In this document: in pieces, positions 1-10,010 of the stretch
How the letters are laid out: the number at the start of each line of letters is the position of its first letter
Numbering within the stretch: position 1 is the stretch's first letter
NCBI GenBank assembly: GCA_009746045.1
Contig: RPFO01000038.1
Location: 1,216,576 to 1,246,575 of the forward strand
Origin: Mesostigma viride
Taxonomy: Eukaryota; Streptophyta; Mesostigmatophyceae; Mesostigmatales; Mesostigmataceae
Reading direction: 5' to 3'
Length of the DNA: 30,000 nucleotides
Notes under the pieces: generated by a model
The model's input: the letters and a program-made list of their open reading frames with translations, nothing else
Database searches by the model: none
Told to the model about the DNA's origin: nothing
Position numbers and translations under genes: made by a program

Positions 1-45
1 ATCAATGCGACAACCACCGATTCAACCTCCGATAGAGCGCCGCAC

Positions 46-1517
46 CTGGTCCCCCCGCTTGGGGTCGATGCCCAGCCGAATGGACACCTCCACCGTCTCG
101 TTGAACTTGGCTGGCTTCTGGGTCTGTCGTTGTGTGTGGGGGGGGAGGGGTGCAAGCATTGAGGTGGGGGCAGATACATAAGTATATCATAAGTATATCA
201 TAAGTATATTATAGTGCATTATAAGTGTATATCTAGTGTTGTGGTGGGGGCAGAGAGGATGGGGGAGGGGGCACAGAGGACGGTGGGGGGGGGCAGAGCG
301 GATATTGGGTGTTGCGGTAGGGGGCACTGAGCACCGCGCGGGGACAGGATGTCAGGGCACAAAAAAAGGGCCTTCTCTGCCTGCCACGGCATGCCACCTA
401 CAACCGCGGCATGCCACACTTGGCACATGCCATCAACAGCCACGAGACGCACCAACTTGGCATCTGGCATTGTAGAAGCATGGTGTCGTGAGAAAACATT
501 GTTTCGTGACAGATGGCAGCATTCGCCAGGCAAAACGCGGCGCACAGTAAGCACTCGGTTCCCATGACCACACACGGACGTCGCAGCTCACGTGCTTGGG
601 TCCCCAACCTTGATGGCCACGAAGTAGTGCAGCAGCTCACCTACATAGCTTACCTACGCCACACATGAGTGCAACCGCAAGCAAGCACGTTCCCGACCTT
701 GATGCCCTACGCCACAAACTGATGCAGCGAGCGTGCGAGTTGCCTACCTTGACGGCCACGTAATGCAGCAGCAAAGTGAGCAAACACAAGCTTACCTTGA
801 TGGCTTTGATAGCCGTGGCCAGTGATACTGGCGTCCGCACCGCCGCTGTGGTCTCCACATTGCGCGCAAACCGAGGGAGGGGGATCTCGCCCAAAGATAT
901 TGCAGGCACCTGCGTGTCCCCTTGTCCAGGTTTGGGTGTCCCAGGTGGCTTCCCAGATGCCGACGGTTTCGTATTTGCCCCGGCGCCACCACCGGCAGCG
1001 TTGGCGCCTTTGGGCTGCGACGCGGCCTTAATTGGCGCTGGCTTGTCGGCTGCAGCTTTAGGGTTGATTGTTGGGCTTGGGCCAATAGAGGTCGCGCCAG
1101 GCTTGCTCGCCCGGTCTCCATCTTTTGCTTTGCCGTCCTTTGCCGCGCTCGTGGCGAATGCTCGCAGACCAGCGGGACAGGTATCGCGGGTCGTGCCAAA
1201 ACATTGCGAGCCCTGAAAACCGTCACGAGGTCAACAATGTAGACATGAACGTGTTAGCGTCTTACCAATAAAGTACCAGCGCATGGTAGAGGACCCGTGA
1301 TGTTACTGAAACGGGATGTGGGCATTTATATGGTTGTTCTGCCTCAAGGTCGTCAACGTACCTGGCAAATACGTTGCTGTTGTTCAATTAAACCCACAGT
1401 GAACTGGCTGCAGCCTTCCGATGCACCGATGAAATTCCAAGTTGAATAAGGGCGTGAAATATTGGCAACTTCTCGCCATCGGCCAACAAAAGGGATAATG
1501 CTTCGTCTAGCAGCCAT
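46..1517 (-). CDS. MRPL1: Organellar (probably mitochondrial) ribosomal protein L1, 5' part; continues off the left edge
   Basis: Bacterial-type L1 (uL1) is the L1-stalk protein of the large ribosomal subunit and binds 23S-type rRNA. Exons read on the minus strand: 1517-1362 (52 codons), 1212-796 (139 codons) and 123-46 (26 codons; an in-frame alternative acceptor would start it at 117). The next exon lies beyond position 1. Introns are GT-AG and phase 0. The start at 1517 gives an N-terminus typical of a mitochondrial presequence: [17 protein letters not shown], then SRPYSTW, basic and without acidic residues early on. RAFATSAA in exon 2 is another presequence-like motif. A linker of about 130 residues rich in A, G, P and K follows. 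The L1 fold then begins with [11 protein letters not shown] and continues as [20 protein letters not shown] then RGDQ, the family's first conserved block. About 217 residues are visible; bacterial L1 is about 230 in total, so most of the domain is missing here. A chloroplast L1 is less likely. The product is firm, the organelle is inference. Confidence 0.85.
124..795 (-). other. Intron 2 of the L1 gene, with repeated donor-like blocks
   Basis: The real donor follows GCCATCAAG at 796 (GTAAGC). On the same strand, further into the intron, the block recurs in degenerate form: GTCAAG|GTAGGC with its GT at 747-746, ATCAAG|GTCGGG at 697-696, CGTAG|GTAAGC at 653-652 and CCATCAAG|GTTGGG at 608-607. 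Spacings are 48, 50, 44 and 45 bp, so this is a decayed tandem repeat of roughly 44-50 bp whose unit includes the 5' splice site. GCTGCTGCA followed by GTGGCC precedes two of the blocks. The distal part (about 178-305) holds AT-rich repeats of AAGTATATC type and G-rich plus-strand sequence with no coding signal. Confidence 0.7.
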
Positions 1518-2121
1518 ACTGTCTACTTCAGAACTTCATGTAAGCCAACAACATTGACATCATGCTATCAAACGCGAAGGTTCTTTCGCAAAGACCACAA
1601 AACCCATTTGCCAGTGCCTTCTCCACCTAAACGATTAAAGCGAAGGACTTTGCTGCCAAGGAACACAGTAATGCTGTGAGCAAATGGCCGCTGTGCGCAT
1701 GCATACACAGCTGGGTCACCCGACCGCCATCGCCTACTGTTTCATGCGCCAGGTTGCTGCCATTTTGGCATTTTCACCGCAGTTAGCACGTGGCGGACGG
1801 CAGCAAACTCTGCGAAAAGGGAGGAACGCGTCCGCCGGCATTAACAAGCCTGCTCGCAAGTCGCAGGGCCATTCTCCCTTGCACATTCCGGCGCGGCGCC
1901 ATTGTGCCATGAAGAAAATGGCAGCATTTTGCTCCTTCGGTAGTAACTAGCTATGGCTGTTTTCTTCTCCTAGTGTTCATTGCCCCATCGCGTCCTAAAA
2001 CGTATGATAACCTTGCGAAATGCATTGCAGATAATCAGCCTTTTGTGAGCACTCAGCTACCGCGGCGTGTTGACAGAGTGGAAGACCGGTTGTTTCAGTG
2101 CAGACACGGATCAATAGCGCA
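1518..2121. promoter_or_regulatory. Divergent intergenic region between the L1 and SAP18 start codons
   Basis: The L1 gene starts at 1517 on the minus strand and SAP18 starts at 2122 on the plus strand, so the 604 bp between them must hold both 5' UTRs and probably both promoters. No TATA box is convincing. Two inverted repeats stand out: TGCCATTTTGGCA near 1758 and TGCCATGAAGAAAATGGCA near 1905. Both share the half-site TGCCAT/ATGGCA. Whether they bind a factor is unknown. Confidence 0.5.
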
Positions 2122-5100
2122 ATGGCAGACACAGCTAACGCAGGTCGTGTCGCTGATAACCAAGATTTAAGGCGTTCACAAGACTTGAAAAGGCAAGAAC
2201 CGGACACTGGGCCTCGGCGGCCATTTGAAGGGGCCGTTGCTAAGAAACCTCGCGTTGAAATTGACCGTGAAAAGGTATGCTCCCTCGTGAAAAGGTCTGC
2301 TCGCTAAGTGAACTGCCTGCTCTTTGCCCAGGATTAACGACACTAATATCCTATCACCAGACACTATGCTGCGGATATAGTCAAGAAGCTAGCCTGTAAA
2401 TGTGCGTGCTAGGTGGTATCACTGGGGGACACTGCGCGCTGCCTGCCAACGTGCTGCTTAGAAAACAGGCGGCAGATGCACTTTTTGCGCCCGCATGTGT
2501 GGCCTTCCTAGCCATCCGCCAGCTTGCGTGTGTCTACCATAGGCTGGCTGCCTGTCTTTCCCTCGTCGTTGTCGCGGGGTTTTGCGCGCCTGCTGTCATG
2601 GCCTGCTCCGTCCCCTTGGCCGGGCCATGCATGGCGTAGTTTAAATTGCAATTCTTAGGCGGGCTGAAGGAGCGGACTAGTGGTGCTATTATAGTCTAAC
2701 ATCCTGACACATGGAACTCAGTATACGTAACTTTTGCCTTGGCTTCCTGGCCACATCGATAGTCAAGGCCGATCCCAAGTTCATGCCCCCCCCAAAAATC
2801 CGCCATCTAGCACAGCCAGCCTCCCATACCTCATCCCCCCTGCCTTGCCTCATCCCCCCTGCCTTGCTTCATTCGCCCTGCCTTGCTTCATCCCCCCTGC
2901 CTTGCCCGAGCTCTTGGCAAACTCCTGGCAGGCGCGACACCCTGGGATGGAGCCTAAACTCCCCCGTTCCTCTCGTAGTCCCCTCGCTCCATCGGTGCGC
3001 CCGTGGTCAGCTAGGGAGCCGATATTCCTGCATTAGATTATAACATGACTCCGTCGGGAGATCATGTCGCATTCCTGCCTTATCCATGAGACAACCCGCA
3101 CAGGCATGGCATTCGTTTCCTGCCGCGAAGGCAGGTAGGCTGGCCCGTTGGATTCGGGGCCGTAATATTGGGCAGGAGTGCAGCAGTGGAAGCCTGGCTA
3201 ATACTGACGCGCGCCCCAAGTTCTTCCACCCACCCTCCCATTTTTCTTGAACCCCCCTGGCTGGCCCTCCTGAACAGGTGTGCCCGTTGTTGCTGCGGGT
3301 TTTCACTAAGGTGAGCGCTGGCTGCCGTGTGAAGCTTTTGTGCTCGTGGCAGTGCCAAGTAGCCGTTGTTGCTCTTCCCAGCGTTTACCACCGCACCGCA
3401 AGTGTGGCAAGTGTGGGTTCCGGGTACCTTCGTTCCTCATGAGGGGCCGCCCATTCAAAGCCCAGAATGCCTCCCCCGTGCATGTGCCTCCAAGCACAAA
3501 TGGCACGGGCGCATGCGAGGCTGGGGCGCACCAAATGTGGCCGTTGCTAGGCCCACTCAGGCCTGTGCCCCCTGTCCACGTGCAGCGCTGTTGACCCCCC
3601 TGCCTCTCGCTTGTTGCTGGCCGACCAGGTGACGCCACCGTGCCCAACAGGCGTGTCCACCAGCCCCACCAAGGCATCAGGCCACTGTAACGGGTCACAA
3701 TAACGGGTAGCAGGTTACGGTCACGGGTAAACTGACATTCTCTTCAGGTCACTGTAAGCATGGCCAGGATAGTGCATGTTTATAAGCACTAAGCAAGCAT
3801 GCGGCGTAGATATCACAGAAGCTCTGCTCGTGGGGCGTCTTGCGGTCCCAACAGCGTGTCGGCTGGGTAGTGAGCTACCCTGCCCCCGTCCATGTTTTGT
3901 CATCGTGCTGATGTGGTACCCCCATCAGAGACTGGTGTGTGGCCTATTGGCCACACGCATGCCGCGATGCGGTGGTATGCGGTGGTATGCGGTAGTATGC
4001 TCTGACATATGCTGGCGACTGTCACTCGTGACTTGTTCATCCCGCCCCGCTTTCCCATTCGTGTTGCTGCCTGTACTTCCTTACCAGCCCTCACCCACCC
4101 AAAGTACTTTCGCTGGTTGTCTCCTTGATACCAGCCAGCCCTCACCCACCCAAAGTACTTTCGCTGGTTGTCTCCTTGATACCAGCCAGCCCTCACCCAC
4201 CCAAAGTACTTTCGCTGGATGTCTCCTTGATACCAGCCAGCCCTCACCCACCCAAAGTACTGATACATTCCAAACGTCTCAGTTTCGCCGCGGCATACGT
4301 TGCTTGACATGGTGCGTGCATTGCAAATCGTCCTGCTCCCACCCCCCTCACTTGGCATATATTTGCGGCACATAGTTCCCTCGCTCTCGGCATCTGATTG
4401 GCCCTTGCTCTTGCATCGGCTTTAGATACCCCCCCCCCCCCCCCCCCCCCCCCCGTGATTCCCAGGACACTTGGCCCTTGTTGCATTCACCCTGATCTGC
4501 GGTGGTCTTCTGCGACGTGTCGCCATCGCATGGTGTGGTGATCCGGCCCCCTTGGTCACATGGCTTGATTACGGGGTATGGTGGTGGCCCTGTCTGTGTG
4601 GTGACGGCTGGTGCTGCCCTCCCGCATCTGCACGGGTGGCGGTGGTTCATGGGGTGGTTTAACCGGGTGGCCCCTCATGTGTCCATGTTCATCACACGCG
4701 CAGCGCGACGGCCACCACACGGCGGCGGACTACGCGGTGCGCGGCAAGGAGCCGGCCAATGAGGTGTGGCGGCTTGAACCTTTGCCTTTGAACCCCCTAC
4801 CCTAAACACCCTCCACCCTGAATCCTCTTCTATAAATCCTACACTGGTTGCCACGCTGCCCATGAGATGCTCACAATGTGCTCGAGACTTTGCGAAAACG
4901 CTAATCAGCTTAACGTGAGAGCGCAGCGCCCGTTGCATGCTCACACACTAGTCTGCCCATCATGCACCTGTGGTGCAAGGCAGTGTGCCATGCGTGAGTA
5001 AAAGTCCCGTGCTAACAACTTGCACGGACGTCCCCGCCCCAAAGGCTGTGTGACCAACAGGAGGGAGACTGCCTTCCCCCTTGTGCTTGGGGCTGTCCTT

Positions 5101-8100
5101 CGCACCAGGGCCAGCTGTGCTGTTGTTGCTATGCAGTCTTGAGTCCCTAATATGCCTGTTGCGTAGCCACCACCCACCCGCGTCAAGTGCATGGAGAAAG
5201 CCCATGGTTCAACCCATCCATGGCATCAAACCACCCTTGCCATCACCGACTAGCCCGGCCCAGGTGTTGCTCCTTGTTGCTCGCGGCTTGCATGTGCGCG
5301 TGGGTGCGTGACGAGAGAGTGCACGGCCTCACTCAGCATGCCGAAATGTCGTTCTGCTGTTCCATAGTGATTTTCCCCTATCAGTAGTACACTGTTGTTC
5401 TGCTGTTCCATAGTGATTTTTCCCTATCAGTAGTACACTGTTGTTCTGCTGTTCCATAGTGATTTTTCCCTATCAGTAGTACACTGTTGTGCTGCTGTTC
5501 CATAGTGATTTTTCCCTATCAGTAGTACACTGTTGTTCTGCTGTTCCATAGTGATTTTCCCCTATCAGTTAGTACACTGTTGTTCTGCTGTTCCATAGTG
5601 ATTTTTCCCTATCAGTAGTACACTGTTGTTCTGCTGTTCCATAGTGATTTTTCCCTATCAGTAGTACACTGTTGTTCTGCTGTTCCATAGTGATTTTCCC
5701 CTATCAGTAGTACACTGTTGTTCTGCTGTTCCATAGTGATTTTTCCCTATCAGTAGTACACTGTTGTTCTGCTGTTCCATAGTGATTTTTCCCTATCAGT
5801 AGTACACTGTTGTTCTGCTGTTCCATAGTGATTTTCCCCTATCAGTTAGTACACTGTTGTTCTGCTGTTCCATAGTGATTTTTCCCTATCAGTAGTACAC
5901 TGTTGTTCTGCTGTTCCATAGTGATTTTTCCCTATCAGTAGTACACTGTTGTTCTGCTGTTCCATAGTGATTTTTCCCTATCAGTAGTACACTGTTGTTC
6001 TGCTGTTCCATAGTGATTTTTCCCTATCAGTTAGTACACTGTTGTTCTGCTGTTCCATAGTGATTTTCCCCTATCAGTTAGTACACTGTTGTTCTGCTGT
6101 TCCATAGTGATTTTTCCCTATCAGTAGTACACTGTTGTTCTGCTGTTCCATAGTGATTTTTCCCTATCAGTTAGTACACTGTTGTTCTGCTGTTCCATAG
6201 TGATTTTTCCCTATCAGTAGTACACTGTTGTTCTGCTGTTCCATAGTGATTTTCCCCTATCAGTAGTACACGGTTGTTCTGCTGTTCCATAGTGATTTTT
6301 CCCTATCAGTAGTACACTGTTGTTCTGCTGTTCCATAGTGATTTTTCCCTATCAGTAGTACACTGTTGTTCTGCTGTTCCATAGTGATTTTTCCCTATCA
6401 GTAGTACACTGTTGTTCTGCTGTTCCATAGTGATTTTTCCCTATCAGTAGTACACTGTTGTTCTGCTGTTCCATAGTGATTTTTCCCTATCAGTAGTACA
6501 CTGTTGTTCTGCTGTTCCATAGTGATTTTCCCCTATCAGTAGTACACTGTTGTTCTGCTGTTCCATAGTGATTTTTCCCTATCAGTAGTACACTGTTGTT
6601 CTGCTGTTCCATAGTGATTTTCCCCTATCAGTTAGTACACTGTTGTTCTGCTGTTCCATAGTGATTTTCCCCTATCAGTAGTACACTGTTGTTCTGCTGT
6701 TCCATAGTGATTTTTCCCTATCAGTAGTACACTGTTGTTCTGCTGTTCCATAGTGATTTTTCCCTATCAGTAGTACACTGTTGTTCTGCTGTTCCATAGT
6801 GATTTTCCCCTATCAGTAGTACACTGTTGTTCTGCTGTTTTGGTGTTTTGGTTCTCTCCTCTTCCCTTGCCTCGTTCTACGTTTTTTTCTGCTGTCCGCC
6901 GCTGACGATGCCATGATGCCCTGTCGCCTTGGCGGTGCCTACCGCCACACGCGCCGCCTCGTGCCCGCAGGTGCAAATCTACACATGGATGGACGCGACG
7001 CTGCGAGAGCTGACAGATCTGGTGTGTGAACGGCGAGGAAGCTGGCGCACGCAGTCCTCTATTTTCATAATCTCGTAGAACCAGAACCGGACCCGCCTTG
7101 CTGGATGGATGGTAGCTGTGTTGTTCTTTTGCGCACGTAGTGGCGCGATGTTGCTGCAAAGGTTGACAACGGGCCGCCCTGCGCCCTGCTTGGCCTGTGT
7201 GTCTGTGGTGCATGGCCCTGCTTCCGTTGCATGCCGGCCTGGTGTTTGCGTTGCCCTGCGTGCCGCTTGCCCTGTGTGCCTATGTTGCAGGTGAAGGAAG
7301 TCATGCCGGACGCGCGGCACCGAGACGCGCGGCTGTCCTTTGCGTTTGTGTACCCCGACCGGCGGGGGCGCAACGTTATCCGTCAGGTGCGCTGTGACCC
7401 GCACATGTGCACGCTTGGCCCACCTACGCGCACGATGGCCCACCCACCACTTACGTGCGCTATGACGCACCCTGTCTCGATGTATTCCTGGTGTGCTATA
7501 ACTCATTTTAGTGTGCTGTTCTAGTCTAGTGGGGTATGACTCGCCTCTGTGCGCTGTGACCCGGGCATGGGGGCTCTATCTCCTGCATCCATACGCTACA
7601 GCACGCTTGGCCCTGCATGTGTACTGGGTACACTTGGGAATGCACTTGTGTGCTTGCCCCTGCCTTGTGTTCGTTGATCCTTCATTTGTACGCACGACCC
7701 TGCCTTGTGTTCGTTGATCCTTCATCTGCACGCACGACCCTGCCTTGTGTTCCTTGATCCTTCATCTGCACGCACGACCCTGCCTTGTGTTCGTTGATCC
7801 TTCATCTGCACGCACGACCCTGCCTTGTGTTCCTTGATCCTTCATCTGCACGCACGACCCTGCCTTGTGTTCCTTGATCCTTCATCTGCACGCACGACCC
7901 TGCCTTGTGTTCCTTGATCCTTCATCTGCACGCACGACCCTGCCTTGTGTTCCTTGATCCTTCATCTGCACGCACGACCCTGCCTTGTGTTCCTTGATCC
8001 TTCATCTGCACGCACGCCCCTGCCTTGTGTTCCTTGATCCTTCATCTGCACGCACGACCCTGCCTTGTGTTCCTTGATCCTTCATCTGCACGCACGACCC

Positions 8101-10010
8101 TGCCTTGTGTTCCTTGATCCTTCATCTGCACGCACGACCCTGCCTTGTGTTCCTTGATCCTTCATCTGCACGCACGACCCTGCCTTGTGTTCCTTGATCC
8201 TTCATCTGCACGCACGACCCTGCCTTGTGTTCCTTGATCCTTCATCTGCACGCACGACCCTGCCTTGTGTTCCTTGATCCTTCATCTGCACGCACGACCC
8301 TGCCTTGTGTTCCTTGATCCTTCATCTGCACGCACGACCCTGCCTTGTGTTCCTTGATCCTTCATCTGCACGCACGACCCTGCCTTGTGTTCCTTGATCC
8401 TTCATCTGCACGCACGACCCTGCCTTGTGTTCCTTGATCCTTCATCTGCACGCACGACCCTGCCTTGTGTTCCTTGATCCTTCATCTGCACGCACGACCC
8501 TGCCTTGTGTTCCTTGATCCTTCATCTGCACGCACGACCCTGCCTTGTGTTCCTTGATCCTTCATCTGCACGCACGACCCTGCCTTGTGTTCCTTGATCC
8601 TTCATCTGCACGCACGACCCTGCCTTGTGTTCCTTGATCCTTCATCTGCACGCACGACCCTGCCTTGTGTTCCTTGATCCTTCATCTGCACGCACGACCC
8701 TGCCTTGTGTTCGTTGATCCTTCATTTGTACGCACGACCCTGCCTTGTGTTCCTTGATCCTTCATCTGCACGCACGACCCTGCGTTTTGTTCCTCGGACA
8801 TTCAGTTGTACGCACGACCCTGCCTTGTGTTCGTTGATCCTTCATTTGTACGCACGACCCTGCCTTCTGACGTGCTTAACCTATGTACGTACGCTTGGAC
8901 ACCAAGAAGGCCACGCTCAGCGTATGACCAGGCCCTGCGCGCTGGACTAGTGTCCGTGCCCCTTCTGCGGGGGCAAACAATCCCGCATGCTTGATGTGAG
9001 GGCACACCCAAGGACATCCATGTAGCCGCGGCTGCTGTGTTTTACATCATGCAAGCTGGAATGTGATAACCTCGGCAACCTTGTCTTATTGTTTACTTGT
9101 GTGGTCTTGCGTCAAGGCAGTTGAGGGTGCACCTGTGGTTCAAAGTGCTGATCGCGACTGGATGCATCGTTGAGCCACATGCAGATTTATGGGTTGGCTG
9201 CCTCATGAACAATGAGCCATATGGACTATTTCTATTGACGTGGCCCACAACTACCACTTCCTGTGCTGGCCCTGGCTGCGCTGTTCAGGTGGGCAAGACC
9301 ACGTCCATCCCTCGGCGGTCTGCCGATGAGTTCAAGACGCTGGCGGAACTTAACTTCCAGGTACTGCAACTCTAGATAAGTAAAGTGTAGGTAAGTGGTT
9401 ATTTAAGTGAGACAAATTTGTGAAACGACTCGGTAAGCGGATATTATCTGTAGTCAATACTATAGTGCTAACTGATAATGCTAACACCCCTGTCCCACGT
9501 CAACCGAGTTTCTGCCCCCGTGATGAGAGAAGCCCGTGGCTGAGGAAAGAGGAGGCATAGAGGCAGGGGGGCAGGGGGGCAGGGGGGCAAGGAGGCCAGG
9601 GGGCTAGGGGGGTATGAGGCGTGAAGCTTGCTGATGCGCAGCTCATGAGTTGCCAAAAGGAATTAACACTCTTGCAACCTTGCGGAAAGTCATGGCTGGG
9701 CAGGGAGGCTGGTCATGCAGGTGGGGGTGCATGGAGATGCGTGGCCAGACTTTGTGTTGTGGCCAGCGTATAGGCGGCCAGCCCCAGTGGTCAGTGCGCG
9801 CTTGCCTCTTGACGGGTGCTTCACCCAGCATGGCAAGGAATCTGGCATGCTGGCTTGGGAAGTGAATGGCATCTCTTGATCAAGGACGGCCGCCAGTGCA
9901 TTTTTTGTGCGTAAGGTTTGGCGCGCGCTGGCTAACACTGGTCATGTCACTTGATGCCATGTTGTGCTGTGCAGACGGGAGACTTCTTGGACGTGGCCGT
10001 TTTCTTGTAA
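2122..10010 (+). CDS. SAP18: SAP18: Sin3-associated 18-kDa polypeptide homologue, complete, seven exons
   Basis: SAP18 is a small ubiquitin-fold protein. It links the Sin3-histone deacetylase complex to targets and also forms the ASAP complex with RNPS1 and Acinus, which acts in splicing and exon-junction function; it is mainly nuclear. Exons: 2122-2274, 3278-3310, 4704-4763, 6971-7021, 7291-7386, 9289-9360 and 9975-10010. They sum to 501 nt, giving 166 residues plus TAA (human is about 153). Conserved blocks in order: DREK|VCPLLLRVFTK (residues 48-62), a GHH plus DYAVRGKEPANE block (63-82), VQIYTWMDATLRELTDL (83-99), VKEVMPDAR and SFAFVYPDRRGR (100-128), VGKTTSIPRRSADEFKTLAE (132-151) and GDFLDVAVF near the C-terminus. 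The start at 2122 sits in GCGCAATGG. The first 40 residues are a variable, charged extension, as in other members. All six introns are phase 0 GT-AG; one exon is only 33 nt. Introns make up 94% of the gene. Confidence 0.93.
2266..2302 (+). repeat. 20-bp tandem duplication across the SAP18 intron 1 donor
   Basis: CGTGAAAAG|GTATGCTC at the real exon 1 border (2266-2282) is followed exactly 20 bp later by CGTGAAAAG|GTCTGCTC (2286-2302). The second copy keeps exon-like sequence and a GT, so it could act as an alternative donor. Using it would add 20 nt and shift the reading frame. Confidence 0.85.
2831..2906 (+). repeat. 19-bp C-rich tandem repeat, four copies
   Basis: The unit TCATCCCCCCTGCCTTGCC occurs four times end to end with few changes in SAP18 intron 1. 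It gives a pyrimidine-rich stretch about 370 bp before the exon 2 acceptor. ORFs across it are not coding. Confidence 0.9.
3043..3067 (-). mobile_element. LINE 3'-end stem-loop (ACATGA family) in SAP18 intron 1
   Basis: Read on the minus strand this is ACATGATCTCCCGACGGAGT followed by CATGT, a hairpin with stem ACATGA/TCATGT and an inner CTCC/GGAG stem. It is followed by the TATAATCTAAT tail. The same hairpin and tail recur at 17173, 17755 (opposite strand), 18019, 20789 and 22477. Only the extreme 3' end is recognisable here, so this is a severely 5'-truncated insertion or an orphan fragment. Confidence 0.7.
4084..4263 (+). repeat. 51-bp tandem repeat, about 3.5 copies
   Basis: The unit begins CCAGCCCTCACCCACCCAAA and ends CTCCTTGATA. 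Copies start at 4084, 4135, 4186 and 4237; the last is cut off after AAAGTACT. Because 51 is a multiple of three, each frame encodes a 17-residue repeat (for example PASPHPPKVLSLVVSLI). This explains the ORFs seen on both strands inside the intron; they are not genes. Confidence 0.9.
4429..4454 (+). repeat. Poly-C tract, 26 C
   Basis: An uninterrupted run of 26 C lies in SAP18 intron 2, so the transcript carries poly-C and the template strand poly-G. Such tracts are prone to length error in sequencing, so the exact length is uncertain. A similar run of 24 C lies at 24948. Confidence 0.95.
5351..6839 (+). repeat. 46-bp minisatellite, 32 copies plus an 11-bp partial, in SAP18 intron 3
   Basis: The unit starts GTTCTGCTGTTCCATAGTGA, then TTTTTCCCTATCAG, then TAGTACACTGTT. 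I counted 32 full units. Six units (numbers 5, 11, 15, 16, 18 and 28) have an extra T (CAGTTAG) and are 47 bp; 32 x 46 + 6 + 11 = 1489 accounts exactly for the span. A second variable site is C or T in TTTTYCCC: units 1, 5, 8, 11, 16, 20, 26, 28, 29 and 32 have C. Each unit carries a pyrimidine stretch ending in CAG, which looks like a 3' splice site. There are no spacers, so it is not a CRISPR array. Confidence 0.97.
7387..7563 (+). repeat. Donor-like GTGCGCTGTGACCC blocks at the start of SAP18 intron 5
   Basis: Intron 5 begins GTGCGCTGTGACCCG at 7387-7401. The identical 15-mer recurs at 7549-7563. Degenerate relatives lie between: GTGCGCTATGACGCACCC near 7455, GTGTGCTATAACTCA near 7492 and GTGTGCTGTTCT near 7511. 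The early intron therefore looks like decayed duplications of the sequence right at the 5' splice site, preceding the large 40-bp array. Confidence 0.7.
7661..8867 (+). repeat. 40-bp minisatellite, about 30 copies, in SAP18 intron 5
   Basis: The unit is TGCCTTGTGTTCCTTGATCC then TTCATCTGCACGCACGACCC. The central units are essentially identical (one CGCACGCCCC variant near 8011). The edges differ: TTCGTTGATCC with TTCATTTGTACGC is found at 7661, 8701 and 8821, and a more diverged unit lies at 8781. A homogenised core with diverged ends is typical of unequal exchange or slippage. No gene is encoded: 40 bp rotates the frame each copy. Confidence 0.97.
9562..9612 (+). repeat. G-run block in SAP18 intron 6
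   Basis: Three GCAGGGGGG-type units, then GGAGG, GGGGG and GGGGGG runs within 51 bp on the sense strand. Four or more runs of at least three G with short loops meet the usual pattern for a G-quadruplex in DNA or pre-mRNA. No protein signal is present in the 614-bp intron around it. Confidence 0.8.

Larger units (their letters stand above)
3311..4703 (+). other. SAP18 intron 2
   Basis: This 1393-bp intron runs from GTGAGC to ACGCGCAG. Just inside it, near 3350-3368, a stretch with GCCGTTGTTGCT resembles the core of the preceding 33-nt exon (CCCGTTGTTGCTGCGG). That could be a decayed duplicate of the exon. The rest holds a 51-bp array and a poly-C run. ORFs of 130-199 codons here overlap the repeats and show no protein family. 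Confidence 0.6.

Noticed and set aside
776-1216. 146-codon plus-strand ORF
   Set aside because: It is the antisense shadow of L1 exon 2; the minus strand has the presequence, linker and L1-type helix and ends at a GTAAGC donor.
1279-1300. ATG-CGC-TGG near 1297 (minus) as the L1 first exon
   Set aside because: Its GTAAG donor is in phase 1 and joining it to 1212 gives a frame that stops early. The exon 1517-1362 joins in phase 0 and encodes a presequence.
5351-6839. CRISPR-like array
   Set aside because: Units are contiguous without unique spacers, and the array sits between two SAP18 exons of a eukaryotic gene.
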